Origin: Megaleporinus macrocephalus
Lineage: Eukaryota > Chordata > Actinopteri > Characiformes > Anostomidae
Reading direction: 5' to 3'
Assembly: GCA_021613375.1 (NCBI GenBank)
Contig: CM038721.1
Location: 6,774,986 to 6,838,985 of the forward strand
DNA: 64,000 bases
Position numbers and translations under genes: made by a program. The notes under the pieces are model-generated. The model saw nothing but the letters and a program-made list of their open reading frames with translations. It did not search any database and had not been told where the DNA came from. Shown one piece after another: positions 34,336-45,960 of this stretch (within the stretch, counting starts at the first letter, position 1; every line of letters starts with the position of its first letter).

Positions 34336-34559
34336 TAAATATATATATAACGAAAAATCTACTCCAGATACCTGTGACAACCTACCAGGTCCTTAATGAG
34401 TCTCCCAGTCTGTCTAGCTGCTGTCCGTGCTGCATGCTGTGCTGCACTCTGTATATTATGGTCATAATAATGTGACTCTACTGTGTATTTTATACAAGTA
34501 AGACCCAATGTCCTTAAAAAGGTATAAAAACAAACGCGAGCGAGCGTGTGTCTGCATCC
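34336..34559. other. Low-copy spacer with short AT run
   Basis: A partial duplicate of ATCTACTCCAGATAC occurs just after the broken element end. Nothing else seen. Confidence 0.35.
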
Positions 34560-35260
34560 GGGTGACCTCTCTCATTTGATTTAGCAGGTAATAGCTTTCG
34601 CATGCGTCACATTTTTTTGCTCATGTCAGTTAATTTATGCCCGAGTTAAGCCCCGAGTTCATGTTCGAGCACAGGCCTCCGAGGCTGAGCAATATTTGAT
34701 CACTCTAACATGCGCCGCATGCTTTTAAGCAGCCTCTTTCTGAGCGCAACCTTGCTGCGTTTTTGGCGACTTAACCTTGGAGACAGCGCTGCGCTGGCGT
34801 TATTCTGTCCTTTGTACTCGCTGCTGTGCATTCTTATTTTTTTTCCGACGGCCTTGTTCCGCTGCAATTCCTCGCAGAGCCATAGATTTTAAGCCCCTTC
34901 GTGTTTTTTTTTGTCCGCTGCATTCAGACCAGGAGGAAAACAAGCTCACTCTCAGCCCACGTTCACTAGCCGACCTTTCACAGCGACGCTAGGACGAAGT
35001 GTGCTAACGTAATAGCACAGGCTAAGGGATTTCACCCTTAGCCCTTTAATATAACACGACATTCATCTGAAATAAATCCCTGCTCGAAGCTTTTAACCTC
35101 ACTGATTCACTTTTATTAGATAACCTGGCCTTCAAACCGTCGAGGAACAGCTTTCTGAGTTAGCGCCGCTAGCCGCTAACCTCCAGGCGTCATAGAGTTG
35201 CTTCTCGAAGCCCTGAAAGCTTATTTTGGGGCTGTTTGCTGGCCATTACATCTGTTCCCA
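34560..35260. other. GC-richer low-copy block, possible conserved noncoding element
   Basis: A repeat-free block with many CpG and GCATGC words (34600-34740). Short plus-strand frames at 34710-34992 resemble nothing known. Confidence 0.25.
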
Positions 35261-37449
35261 AGTGGCCCTAATATGATGCCTATAGCGTGTCACCATGACT
35301 CAAACTAAGCGAAACAGGAGAGTGGAAAATGGGGCAATTCGTCAGAAATGTTTTCGGCAGTGAATGAGGACCAGGTGTCTGCAGCGTTACAAAAGCCACA
35401 CCTGTCCGTCTGAGGGGGGCCGAAGAGCCAGACGTACGTGTATATACACATAAGTGAGTTCCCATATGTGCTCCGTCGTGGCCACTGTGTAAAATTTATG
35501 ACCTTTGGGGAACCTGAAGCCGATGAAATGACACAACAGGTGTACAGCTGCTGCAGGTTTCTGGACCTGACTGACCCCAGAACAGCACCTGAATGACCAG
35601 GAGAAGCTAAAAATCTCATTCGCGCAGATTGCCCTTCGAATGTAGTCGAGCACCCCAGACTTGTTTGCCGTCTAAAGTTTCCTTCTTTAGCTGCAGAGCT
35701 AATGTGGCTAACATGCTAATGTAAGTTTATGTGGGTTCTGATGCTGTATGGCATGCTGTTGTCTATGAAAGAGGACAAATGCATGCTGCATAGCCAAGGC
35801 CGTAGTTTTGGTCTCATGCATTGGTAGGGATACAACAACACCCCCCCTGAAAAAACAAAAACTGATCTATCTAGCTACATATTAGCCTGTACATGACAGA
35901 AGCTTGCAAACTTGGTTTATTAACATCAGTTGACCTCATTTTTAACAGTGGAAAGACGTTCGGTAGCAGGTTTTCATTCACTGCTTACTAAACGAGGCTT
36001 CTTATTCAAATTTCAATGTTAGTCCACCTTAAACATTACTATATCAACACTATATAGATGGCCAAGTTGTCCGCAAATGAGAGTGCTGGGACGTTAAGCA
36101 TGTTGTCTATATCCAGGTGACCAGATATCACACCAAATTTCAATTCTCAAAATAATAGACCATTAAAAGTGGGTTATTAGAAAAAACTGACCGCTGTCTA
36201 CTGGTTAGTGAGTTTACTACCTATGGCTTATGGCCTGGGAGGTAAAAAAGTATCCTCCCTTTCAGCCAATGAAATGCAAGCATGACTACAGCATCTAGAA
36301 GATGCAGCATCTGGATGGCAAAACCGAAATTGTCCACTCTAAACATAATGTGAAAAGAATTTGATCAAATGTTGGTAGGGACAATCTTTTAAATTGTCAT
36401 GTCCCCACCGCCCACATGCAAACCGACGGTCCTGAGCATTAACAGTTTAACAGTTCTGCCAAAAAGACTCCACGAGTAGATGAATGTATTGATGATGTTT
36501 AATCTTTGATAAGTGTACAATTAAAAGGTTAGTTATTGTAGGTCATGAAGAAAGTCTTTGGCATAGGCCCAGCCCTAAGCCCAAGTCCTTAAGCGCGCAG
36601 ATCCTGCTGGATATGGACCGCAGGGGCGAAGCTGCCTCCCAGTACAGCAGGACTGGGACCTACTTGGTGGTGGTGGGAAAGAGGACGGAGTGCATTAAAA
36701 CATCAGCGCCTGAATGCAGCAGAGAGGGAGCGTAAGATGAATCCTTTTAAAGACAGGTGGCAGACTGCGATTGGTTGGAGTAATGAACGGAAGAGTGATG
36801 TAGCATTGGAGTCTTCCTGGCAGAACCTTCACTAAAGCTTTCATTTCTGCTGATATGTAGTCTTTACTAATGAGGCCATTATAAGAAAATGCAAGGAAAA
36901 ACTGGACAAGTGATCTTTGGTCATGCATTGAACAGAGGGACGACTCTGGATCTGTGAGCTCCTGACCCTCAGCTGGGGCAAGTGATGACAGCATGGTTAA
37001 AGTTATAGTTTCCATCTAATATGATTTTCCTTCCAGTTGGATGCTGTAAATTTCCCAAAATACACCATCCGCAGCTTCAAAATGCATAAAAGGAATTACA
37101 TTCGTCCTGCAGTCGGTTTTCTTTCAGCAGCTTTTCTTTTTATATGTAATGGTTGTCTATGTTCTGAGTGCTGATATGGTGTCTGGCTTCAGAACACTGG
37201 TAGATCTGTTTTTTCTAACCCTAACCCAAACCCCCAAGCGTTGCCATGCTTGTTAAACAGTTAAAGCCATGCAGTAGCTTTCTACATAATGATTTTTTAC
37301 ATAGTGATTCCCTTAAAACAAATAAACAAACAAAAAAAACGTAATGTAACATGTAATATTTAGGCTCCTTCAACCAGTCAAGCGTAAGCTGTTTTATTAT
37401 TTTATCAAGATGTGATTTACAGGCTGTGAACAATTTATTAAGCTTACTG
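35261..37449. other. Low-copy sequence, no gene seen
   Basis: About 2.2 kb without a recognised exon, RNA or repeat family. Minus-strand frames at 35305-35653 and 36695-37015 have no splice context or known similarity. CTAACCCTAACCC near 37216 is two telomere-like units by chance. Confidence 0.4.
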
Positions 37450-38007
37450 TAAAAACTAACGAAGCATATCAGGAACTACTAAACTATACCCAGAACAATC
37501 AAACCATATCTATTACAAACAAATCATACTGAGACTTATCAAACCATAGAACAACTTAATCACAGCTAGAGCAGTTAAACAATACCAAAAACTATCAAAC
37601 CATAGCATGAACTACTAAACCACAGCAAGAACAACAAAACTTTACCCACAACATCCAAACCATACCAAGAACCACCAACAATAGCTAGAACAACTAAACC
37701 ATGCCCATAGCTACAAAACAATACCAAGAACTATCAAACCCTGCCAAGAACCACCCAACAATAGCTAGAACAACTAAACCATGGCAATAGCTACCAAACA
37801 ATACCAAGAACTATCAAACTATACCAAGAACCACCCAACAATAGCTAGAACAACTAAACCATGCCAATAGCTACAGAACAATACCAAGAACTATCAAACC
37901 CTGCCAAGAACCACCCAACAATAGCTAGAACAACTAAACCATGGCAACAGCTACCAAACAATACCAAGAACTATCAAACTATACCAAGAACCACCCAACA
38001 ATAGTTA

Positions 38008-38053
<46 letters not shown>

Positions 38054-38360
38054 TCATTTAAAGCAAGAACTACCAAACCTCTCATACATTATCTAATCAT
38101 ATCATGATTTACCAAACAATAGCTAGAACAGCCAGACTATACCAAGGACTACCAAACCACACCATAAATGGCCTAATCATACCAAGAACTACTAAAACCA
38201 TAGCTAGAACCAAACCATACTAAAACCTACACAACCATCCTATAACATCCAAACCATAGCAAGAACAATACAACCAAATAACTACCAAATCATACCAAAA
38301 GCTACCAAACCATACCAGAAACCAGCTTACCATACCAGTAACAACCCAAACCATACTTAG
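37450..38360. repeat. Degenerate 20-21-bp repeat with 80-bp higher-order period, split by (TCTA)n
   Basis: Loose units such as AACCATACCAAGAACTATCA fill the region. Between 37670 and 38005 they are organised in exact 80-bp blocks: CCACCCAACAATAGCTAGAA recurs at 37751, 37831 and 37911, with a related start at 37991. A (TCTA)n run of about 12 units at 38006-38054 interrupts the series, after which degenerate units continue. Confidence 0.85.
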
Positions 38361-38916
38361 AATTTTTTTTTAAACCCGCTGGTGTGTGTTTTTTTAAGTG
38401 ACAGATCCTCTAAACAGGCGAGAGAACTGAACGTAACTGAAATGAAAATGCATGTCTGAAAGCAAAATTTAAGATGCACTGCTTGTTTTAACAAAACCAG
38501 TTTGTATTAAAGAACAGTACTAAACACTAATACATACTATTCCTCCATGTGTAGTCTATAAACACTCATAAGTCATTCACCCATCCCGCCCTGCTGCAGA
38601 ACCTGTTAAACAGCGAACGCCTGAGCTCTGCTATGATATCCATCACTGTAGCTCAGGTTTAAACTGCAGAGAAACACAGCCTGATGATGAATTGAGGTTT
38701 AAAGCGAAAGTGACAGGACACATGGTCGTTCCTGAAAACTGTACACGTGCGCTGGTCTGTAGAACCACACTTGGCCACAGCAAGTTAAACAATTAGCTTC
38801 TATCTTAATATGAACATCATGTGGGCTGGCATAATGAGCTGAGGCCTCTGAGAGCTTTTTATGGTGTGCATGTGGATAGGTTTGTGCATGCTTTATATAT
38901 ATGATCATTACTTATA
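38361..38916. other. Low-copy sequence, no gene seen
   Basis: No recognised feature. Confidence 0.35.
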
Positions 38917-39432
38917 TATACACTACCGCTCAAAAGTTTGGGATCACAGTGAAATGTTCTTGTTTTCAATGGAGTATCTTCTTCCTTAACACAACAATGG
39001 ACTGACGGGTCTCTAAAGAAAGTTGTTTCTTTCTGGTCATTTTGAGTCGGTCAGCAAGCCATCAACTGCTGATCTTCAGATACTAAACTAACCTAGAATG
39101 TTGTTCCCTTTTATACTCACTTATTAGTAGAATGTTTTTCAGCTGTGCATCACAATTGAGCAAGAGTGTCCTAACAACCAATTAGTCCAATAACATCCTT
39201 AACTTGGATTGGTGGTCGTACCAGGAGATTTAGACAGAGGACTGAGAATTACTGATAATAGCACTATATGCAAAATAACCTCTATACAAAAATATACTTT
39301 AATACAAACATTTTTATTTTTTCAAAATCATCTGATACACTTAAATTAATTGAGAAATGGACAATATTGTTTGTGAATTGCATGAAAATTGCATGAAATG
39401 AAATTCTAAAGTGATCCTAAACTTTTGAGTGG

Positions 39433-39443
<11 letters not shown>
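38917..39443. mobile_element. Tc1-type non-autonomous element, copy 2, both ends present
   Basis: Left end TATACACTACCGCTCAAAAG then TTTGGGATCAC; right end GTGATCCTAAACTTTTGAGT then GGTAGTGCATATA. The ends are inverted repeats of about 27 bp flanked by TA-rich sequence, fitting a Tc1/mariner-type MITE of about 525 bp. The interior has no transposase frame. It is inverted relative to the copy at 33861, and its terminus resembles the 24-bp minisatellite unit. Confidence 0.85.

Positions 39444-39478
<35 letters not shown>
39439..39478. repeat. (AT)n microsatellite
   Basis: About 20 AT units immediately outside the right end of the element at 38917-39443. Confidence 0.95.
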
Positions 39479-39479
<1 letters not shown>

Positions 39480-39481
<2 letters not shown>

Positions 39482-39655
39482 GGACTCACTGACCATTTAT
39501 CAGCCCCACTGACATTATAGGACCATATATTTGTTACCCTGTTCTTTAATGGTCAGGACCACCACAGGACCACACAGTTAGTGTGTGTTGTGCTGGTATG
39601 AGTGTATCTAAACACCTTAGTGTCACTGCTGGGCTGAAAATAGGCCACCAAATAA
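39480..39655. mobile_element. Teleost dispersed repeat fragment
   Basis: CTGACCATTTATCAGCCCCA, GGTCAGGACCACCACAGGAC and GTGTGTTGTGCTGGTATGAG match from memory a repeat frequent in ostariophysan fishes. A probable second piece of the family is at 60975. Confidence 0.55.
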
Positions 39656-39669
39656 AGCTATTCAGCCAA

Positions 39670-39739
39670 CAGCGTCCTGTGGGCAGCATCCTGTGGACAG
39701 CATCCTCTGGGCAGCGTCCTCTGGGCAGTGTCCTGTGTT
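39670..39739. repeat. 14-bp tandem repeat (5 units)
   Basis: CAGCGTCCTGTGGG, CAGCATCCTGTGGA, CAGCATCCTCTGGG, CAGCGTCCTCTGGG and CAGTGTCCTGTGTT follow without gaps. Confidence 0.95.
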
Positions 39740-40294
39740 AAATATCCTCTCATATGTTTACGTATGTATTATGTAGGCAGACTTCAGACAGCATTACTGA
39801 GAGACTGTGCTGACTGTGTGAATATCGTAATTTCTCTGCGTGCCTCAGGTTGACTCCAGATGTTTCTCGCTAAAGTCCTTGCTAGCTCTCTGCAGTGTGG
39901 ACAGGCTCTGTTCCAAAACAGACCCACTAAAGCCACCCGTCACCCTCGATTATACTACTATACTGCGTTATACTACTGCTCAAATGTTTAGAATCACTGT
40001 TTTTAATAATAGAAACTCACTCTATGCACGTACAAGTGACTCCAGTATAATGTTAGTGATCTACCCTTTCACACGTTTCACACAGACTGATAGAAGCTGT
40101 AAAACATATGTGTTCAGAATGATGAGCAAAGCTGTGAACTGACTGTGAAAGGTCTACTAAGTTCATATCTCATGAATACCTACAACAAGGTCCAAATAAA
40201 GCCTAACCCTAACGTTTAGAATCAAGTTCTCATGAAATGAATATGTGGAGTTAAATGGAATGAAGATATTCTTATATAATAAATGTTTTGTTAT
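39740..40294. other. Low-copy sequence with a Tc1-type end fragment
   Basis: TACTACTGCTCAAATGTTTA then GAATCAC near 39971 resembles the terminal repeat of the elements at 33861/38917. No gene was seen. Confidence 0.4.
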
Positions 40295-40389
40295 GTTCTA
40301 ATACATTGAATATATAAAATGATGTTATAATTAAATATTCATACATAATTCAATTATAACATCATTTTATATATTCATTTTATTAGAAC
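40295..40389. mobile_element. Foldback/hairpin element with perfect 25-bp arms
   Basis: 40308-40332 and 40352-40376 are perfect reverse complements (25 of 25) with a 19-nt loop. The pairing extends outward (GTTCTAATA at left, TATTAGAAC at right) to 38 bp with two mismatches. The size and AT richness suit a small foldback element. Confidence 0.85.
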
Positions 40390-40882
40390 GCAATTTGGGA
40401 CGCAAATACAACTAAATCCACAATATTTTTGACATTCATTTTATTGCAGAACCCAAGATATTTCATGTTTTGTCTGGTTAACTTCATTTATCTGTTAAAA
40501 TATATCCATTCCTGCATTTCAGGCCTGCAGCACATTCCTAAAAAGTCAAGATGGGGACAAATTAGGGCTAAAAATGAGGTAAAAAAGTAAATAATGATGT
40601 GATTTCAAACAGGTCATGGCAAAAGCAGTATCTGATTTGAAGCTGTGATATCACACTTCTAATAAAACTAATAAACTTAACATTTACAACTTCTAATATA
40701 ACTTCTAATATAGTAATAAGAATAAATAATTTAAAACGTTTTATCTATCCATCCATCCAATAACCAGTACACCACCGTGCAACCCCAGAATAAAGTTTTA
40801 TTTGATTAAAATGATCATCCTAAATGGCTCTGATTTTCAATAATAGTGAAAAAATAAACAATTCTAATAAATATTCACAGTA
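40390..40882. other. Low-copy AT-rich sequence
   Basis: CTATCCATCCATCCAATAAC followed by CACCACCGTGCAACC near 40745 is probably a small repeat-tail fragment. Nothing else recognised. Confidence 0.35.
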
Positions 40883-41537
40883 TACAGTCATGTGCAAATG
40901 TTTGTGCACCCCTAGTCAAATGACATCATGTATAAATAACTGAACACATCCTCTACAGAAAAAAACACTTCAGCATATAAGAATACACAGTTACTGTTCA
41001 TTTATTGAATTTTGAAAATTGAAGTTTGAGACACTTGGGGACATTATTATATTTAAAAAGCTATTTTTACTGACAGGAAGCTTTTATTTACTCAGCAAAA
41101 CACTTTTTTAAAATATTCCAACAGTATTAATAGAGTAAGTAGTGCTTTTCCATAAATCAGTGATTATTTAACCCTTTCAAATCTTCTCCTTCTATAAACA
41201 ACCCAGTATTATTATCAGTTCTCATCTAATACCTGCTTTGACTGCTCAGTACTTCATTAAGCTAAATCAAGATTGCTGCTGAAGGAACTGAATACATTTA
41301 TACAATGTCTGGGGCGTCCAGGTGAAATCTGGAACCTAACTTTGTTCTTCAAACTGGAGCTCAAGATCTGATCTACTTCTCTCACAATAAGCTATACATG
41401 TTACTTTGTATTGTATGTATGATTATTTACATCTGTTCTAATGAGATATTGTGTTCTTACTGGTGAATATATACTGTTCCCTGTAGATGATGTGTTCACT
41501 TATTTACATTTAAAATAAACAACAACAACAACATGTC
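40883..41537 (-). mobile_element. 0.7-kb Tc1-type non-autonomous element, copy A
   Basis: One end is TACAGTCATGTGCAAATGTT then TGTGCACC. The interior (GATTGCTGCTGAAGGAACTG, GTCTGGGGCGTCCAGGTGAA, CTTTGTTCTTCAAACTGGAG) is the complement of copy B at 43812-44521. The far end is degraded near 41537. Confidence 0.8.
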
Positions 41538-42089
41538 ATTTCACGATTAGTGCCAAATTTGCATACATCTGAATTAAGCAGCCTGTAGTGAATGAAGCGT
41601 ACACAGAAGACCTGTTAGTGTTTAGTATACAATATTAAAAGTAAGTTATTATTGTACATAAAGTGAAAGGCATCAGTGCGACACGTGACTCCAAACTTTT
41701 GAACTAGCAGCAGTGTATATTAGTGGCAATGTGCAAGTCTGCACTGTGTCTCGGAGGCAGTCCTGCTGAAAGCGCCTGAGACGTGTCCCGCCTCGGAGAG
41801 AACTTAGTTTGAAATGTGAAAGCGCTGAGGGAATTTCGTAATGGTCCCATTTGCCGAGCTGTTTCAGTCACGGCAGGTGGAACTTGTCGCCGAGCTCTGA
41901 AGAAACACTGCAGTGAGTGTGTGAGGAGGTGGAGGAGGACAGATTTACATGAATGGTGTGGAAAGAAGGAGTTAAGCGGCGCTCACATTATCACGGAAAA
42001 AAGGGCCCTCCACTCAAACAGAGCCACCGTGTGAAACTGTACGGAAACAGACGATTCTTCACTCTCAGTCCAAACCAGATTTGTGTTTG
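41538..42089. other. Low-copy sequence with a Tc1-type end fragment
   Basis: GTGACTCCAAACTTTTGAAC then TAGCAGCAGTGTATATTA at 41685-41722 resembles an isolated transposon end of the 38917 family. Plus-strand frames near 41816-42195 resemble nothing known. Confidence 0.4.
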
Positions 42090-42120
42090 TAAGCTTTATT
42101 ATTATTATTATTATTATTAT
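42090..42120. repeat. (TTA)n microsatellite
   Basis: Ten TTA units directly outside the left end of the adjacent MITE. Confidence 0.95.
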
Positions 42121-42315
42121 TGCTGTCCAAAGAAAATCACGTTTTCATCATGTGAGTGCAGCAAATTCTGCTTACATTGTGTGAAAAATTCATGATGAAC
42201 CAATAGAAATGCTCCAAAATCACTTGGAAATAATTCTGCTCCCATTGACTTACATTAAAAGTAAAGATAGTTTTTGGTCTCTCCTGTAAAGTTACTTGTT
42301 TTTCTTTGGACAGCA
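42121..42315. mobile_element. MITE of the CCAAAGAAAA family with perfect 16-bp inverted ends
   Basis: TGCTGTCCAAAGAAAA at 42121-42136 and its exact reverse complement at 42300-42315 enclose about 195 bp. The interior words GAACCAATAGAAATGCTCCA, CCCATTGACTTACATTAAAA and TCTCCTGTAAAGTTACTTG recur at 29872, 44528, 52900 and in fragments elsewhere. Confidence 0.9.
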
Positions 42316-43373
42316 TCGATATAGTATTTTGCAGAGATGTCAGAGATGTTCCTTCATTCATTTTAGACATCATTGGTCGTTTTTGCTCTTGGGCTCCCCC
42401 TATAGGTGCTAAGTGTAATTCACTTTTTCACCACTATCGTGAACAAAAATCACCCAACTTTCGGGTGGTGCTAATCTGAGGGTACAGAATTCAGCTCCCG
42501 TTTACGGGACTGCAATCGCGCCAGCATGCAAAGGGGAGTCTGCTAAGTAGTCGTCATGCAGCACAACACGGATACGAGCAAAGATAACATCAGAATGTGA
42601 ACACTCAAGGTAGAGAAATATTATAGGGGGATCAAACATTCAAGGCCTGTTTGACCAAACATTTTGGGGTGACTGAAACGGGACTGTGGCTGGTTGACTT
42701 TTGGCTCAGTGAGACCACAGATGAGGTTACAGCTTTAGTATTTCCTAAATAGCACTGATAGGGATAAACACTCTGCTGTGAGACTTGTGAGATCTTGTAT
42801 CTTGCTCCTTTATCTCTCGCCAGTCAGAGATTCACTCTGGCCTCCTACTTGTTCACTCTTTCATTTCCCTTTCCTATAAAAATGTCTCTTAGGTCTCTTC
42901 TCAGCCTCCGCCATGATGTCCATGCTGGGAATACCGAGCTTGGTTCTTCTTTAAGCTAGCTGAAGACCCATAGTTGTTGGTGTGTTGGCGCCCCTCAGAG
43001 GACTGAAACAGCACACGAGGAGTGCTAGTAAGCACAAGATTCAAGAATCTGGTTTGATGTTGGTCATTTTCTAAAACATGTCCCTGTTAAGAGTTCAATT
43101 TATCATCCGTCCCACGTTTTCTGGTACAACATATTAGCTTTCTTTGTTTTCCCAGTTGAAACGGCTTCTTTCTAGAGTTAAGAAATAACAGAGCATTTAG
43201 GATATTTGGTTTGACAGGAAAGGTTACACTGGGACTTTTATTCTGAAGGGCGGGGTTAGGTTAGAAATAAGAGCCTGAGCTATAGTCCTGCACTGTATTT
43301 CGTGCAAAAGTCGTGGACTCAAACCTCAAGGTCTCCAAGTTTCTTCTGAGAACTCCATGAAAATTTTATTATT

Positions 43374-43434
<61 letters not shown>

Positions 43435-43811
43435 CAGTTTCAGTGCTCCTGAGAGAGCAGCATCCTGAGAGTGCGGGGTCCCCAAGGCTGCAGGGGTGCA
43501 ATGGCCGTGAAGCATTAGAAAAGTTCTCACTGAAGCTCCCTTAACTCTATAGCAGGTGTACTATAGCACTCCATGAGTGCATTAAAATGACTTTGAAACT
43601 CTTATTTTAGGGTAAAATCATTACATAAAAATGCCAGTAAAAAAGTATTTAAGCATGACATTAACTTTTATCTGACGGGGACAGTTTTGGTGGGTGTACC
43701 AGGTTTTCCAGGTGGTTGTTAGGATTCTCTGTAGAGAACATTTTTGGAAATTCCTGTTTTTTAAAATGATTTTCCTTTGCCTTTCTGCTTTTTTATGCAA
43801 GTGGATAATCT
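42316..43811. other. Low-copy sequence with (AT)n run
   Basis: An AT run of about 28 units lies at 43374-43430. No exon or dispersed repeat was recognised. Confidence 0.4.
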
Positions 43812-44521
43812 TACACTGCTGTGCAAAAGTCTGAGGCACCTAAAGCTATTATCTGATCAATAAGTGTATTTTCATGTTACAGGACATGTTGTTGTTGTCG
43901 TTTATTTTAAATGTAAATAAGTGAACACATCATCTAAAGGGGGAAACTTTAGTGCACACTTTCCATTGGAAAATATTGGGAAGATGAAAACATGAAAATT
44001 TACAATATCTAAAAATATACAGGATTGTTTAAAAACCTTTATCTTATTAATAAGTGTATTTTCCCCAGTAAGAACACCAGATGTGATAAGAACAGATGTA
44101 AATAATCATACATACAATACAAAGTAACATGAATATCTTATTGTGAGAGAAGTAGATCATATCTTGAGCTCCAGTTTGAAGAACAAAGTTAGGTTCCAGA
44201 TTTCTCCTGGACGCCCCAGACATTGTATGAATGTGTTCAGTTCCTTCAGCAGCAATCTTGATTAAGCTTAATGAAGTACTGAGCAGTCAAAGCAGGTATT
44301 AGATGAGAACTGTAAATAATACTGGGTTGTTTCCACAAGAAGAAGCTTGGAAAGGGTTAAACAAACACACTGACGTATGGAAAAGCTTTACTTACTGTAT
44401 AAATACTGTTGGAATATTAAAAAGGTTTTGCTGAGTAAATAAAAGCTTACTGTCTGGAAAATATAGCTTTTTAAATATAATAATATCCCCAAGTGCCTTA
44501 AACCTCTGCACAGTTCTGTAT
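43812..44521 (+). mobile_element. 0.7-kb Tc1-type non-autonomous element, copy B, both ends present
   Basis: Left end TACACTGCTGTGCAAAAGTC then TGAGGCACC; the right end, reverse complemented, is ACAGAACTGTGCAGAGGTTT then AAGGCAC. The element is about 710 bp and has no transposase frame. It is inverted relative to copy A (40883), and a third, partial copy lies at 61215. Confidence 0.85.
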
Positions 44522-44527
44522 ATCATC

Positions 44528-44755
44528 GCTGTCCAAAGAAAAACATGTATCTCATTTTTGTTGATTTTTATTTTTCTACATTTTTTGAACACGTCAGCTA
44601 CTGGTTACATTGTGTACCAAGGTTATGATGAAAGAACCAATAGAAATGCTCCAAAATAGCTTTGAAAAAAGTCTGGTTCCATTGACTTACATTGAAAGTA
44701 AAGACAGTTTATGGCCTCTCCTGTAAAGTTACTGTTTTGGCGTTTTCTTTGGACA
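44528..44755. mobile_element. MITE of the CCAAAGAAAA family
   Basis: CGCTGTCCAAAGAAAAACAT at the left and CGTTTTCTTTGGACATTG at the right, about 228 bp. It lies immediately right of the 0.7-kb element. Confidence 0.85.
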
Positions 44756-45861
44756 TTGTTGTTATGTAATCTTCTCAATAGAATCTCCTGAAAAGTTAAT
44801 AATGTGATCTTAAAGGCTGTTTTGACTGGAATAATAATAAGGTAACATAGTACAATGACACCTCTAGACATCTAAAGGTTTATAACTTGATAATAATGAG
44901 ATGTTCAATCATCTAATCATCTACAGTAGACCACTTAAATACAGTTAGAACAAATGAGCTTCATGAAAGAGCTTATTTTTTAAAACTCTGTCTCGTTTCT
45001 TTTGTGGGAACCTTCGAGAAGATGCACAAAAACAGATGTGATTACAGATGAAGAATGATCTAGAACTTCTCCAGCCTTGATGATTATCCAAATCTCTCAT
45101 CTCTGCAGCCCATAAACCTCCGACACACGGAGCGCAGGGACCGAATGACAGTTCTTAATCAAGAAAATGAGGGGAACGCAGAGAACCATCAGTCTGTGTA
45201 ATCGGCCTCTTAGGATTTTCCCTCTAAAACCTCGAATGTTTTCTAAATTCTTCGCTATCGTGATTTCCCGTCTTATCAAGGACACGGCACGCCGCGGTCA
45301 GACAATAATAAAGCCGTCGAATTTAATCCGGACCGAGAGCACTTGTTGCTTGGCAACCGCCTTCGTCTCTGTCACAGCAGAACAAGTTGCACCTCTTCAA
45401 AAATTATTTTTATTTTAGTCGGCAGTAAGAGCTCCAATCAAAAGTGATCACATCACAATCTTCTGCGGTGCGAGCGAGGACGCCCTTACTTATGTTCCCG
45501 AACCCAAAAATATCCAAGTCTGGAGTTAGATCCTATCATAGCCTGAAGATCACACACCATCCTCCAGTTTACCAATAACGCTATGAATACTTAAAGCTTC
45601 TCTTATTCACTGGTGAAGATTTCTAACTGACTCCAGCATGTCACCTAATTCACTTACATCCTTAAATATAACAGCTCCCGGCTTGGACTACAACGTTTCT
45701 TCGCACTGTCACATACGGAAATGGCTCTTTGAAGAAACATCCACTGAAAAGTTTCTTGAGGGAACCAAAAGTAGTTCTTCTGTGGCAGCGCTCTACTTTA
45801 CAGCCTGCATCGAAGTCCCTGTTTACACTCACTGTTAACATCCCATCTGATCGTCATCCAA
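44756..45861. other. Low-copy block, GC-richer in its middle, possible noncoding element
   Basis: 45080-45420 is repeat-free and CpG-containing. GTTGCTTGGCAAC at 45345-45357 is a near-palindromic RFX X-box-like site. No coding segment was recognised. Confidence 0.3.
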
Positions 45862-45960
45862 GAAACTCACTCAAACACGGGGAGAACATACACACTCCAC
45901 ACAGAACAACCCGGACCAGGAATCCAACCCAGACCATCTTACTGTGAGGAGACAGTGCTG
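45862..45960 (-). mobile_element. tRNA-headed SINE copy 3, head part only
   Basis: ACTCACTCAAACACGGGGAG, ACATACACACTCCACACAGA and AATCCAACCCAGACCATCTT match the head half of copies 1 and 2. The tail half is missing left of 45862. The array starts at the same A-box position as in copy 1. Confidence 0.8.

Noticed and set aside
37210..37232. Interstitial telomeric repeat (CTAACCCTAACCC)
   Set aside because: Only two units, and a similar chance match occurs near 40203.
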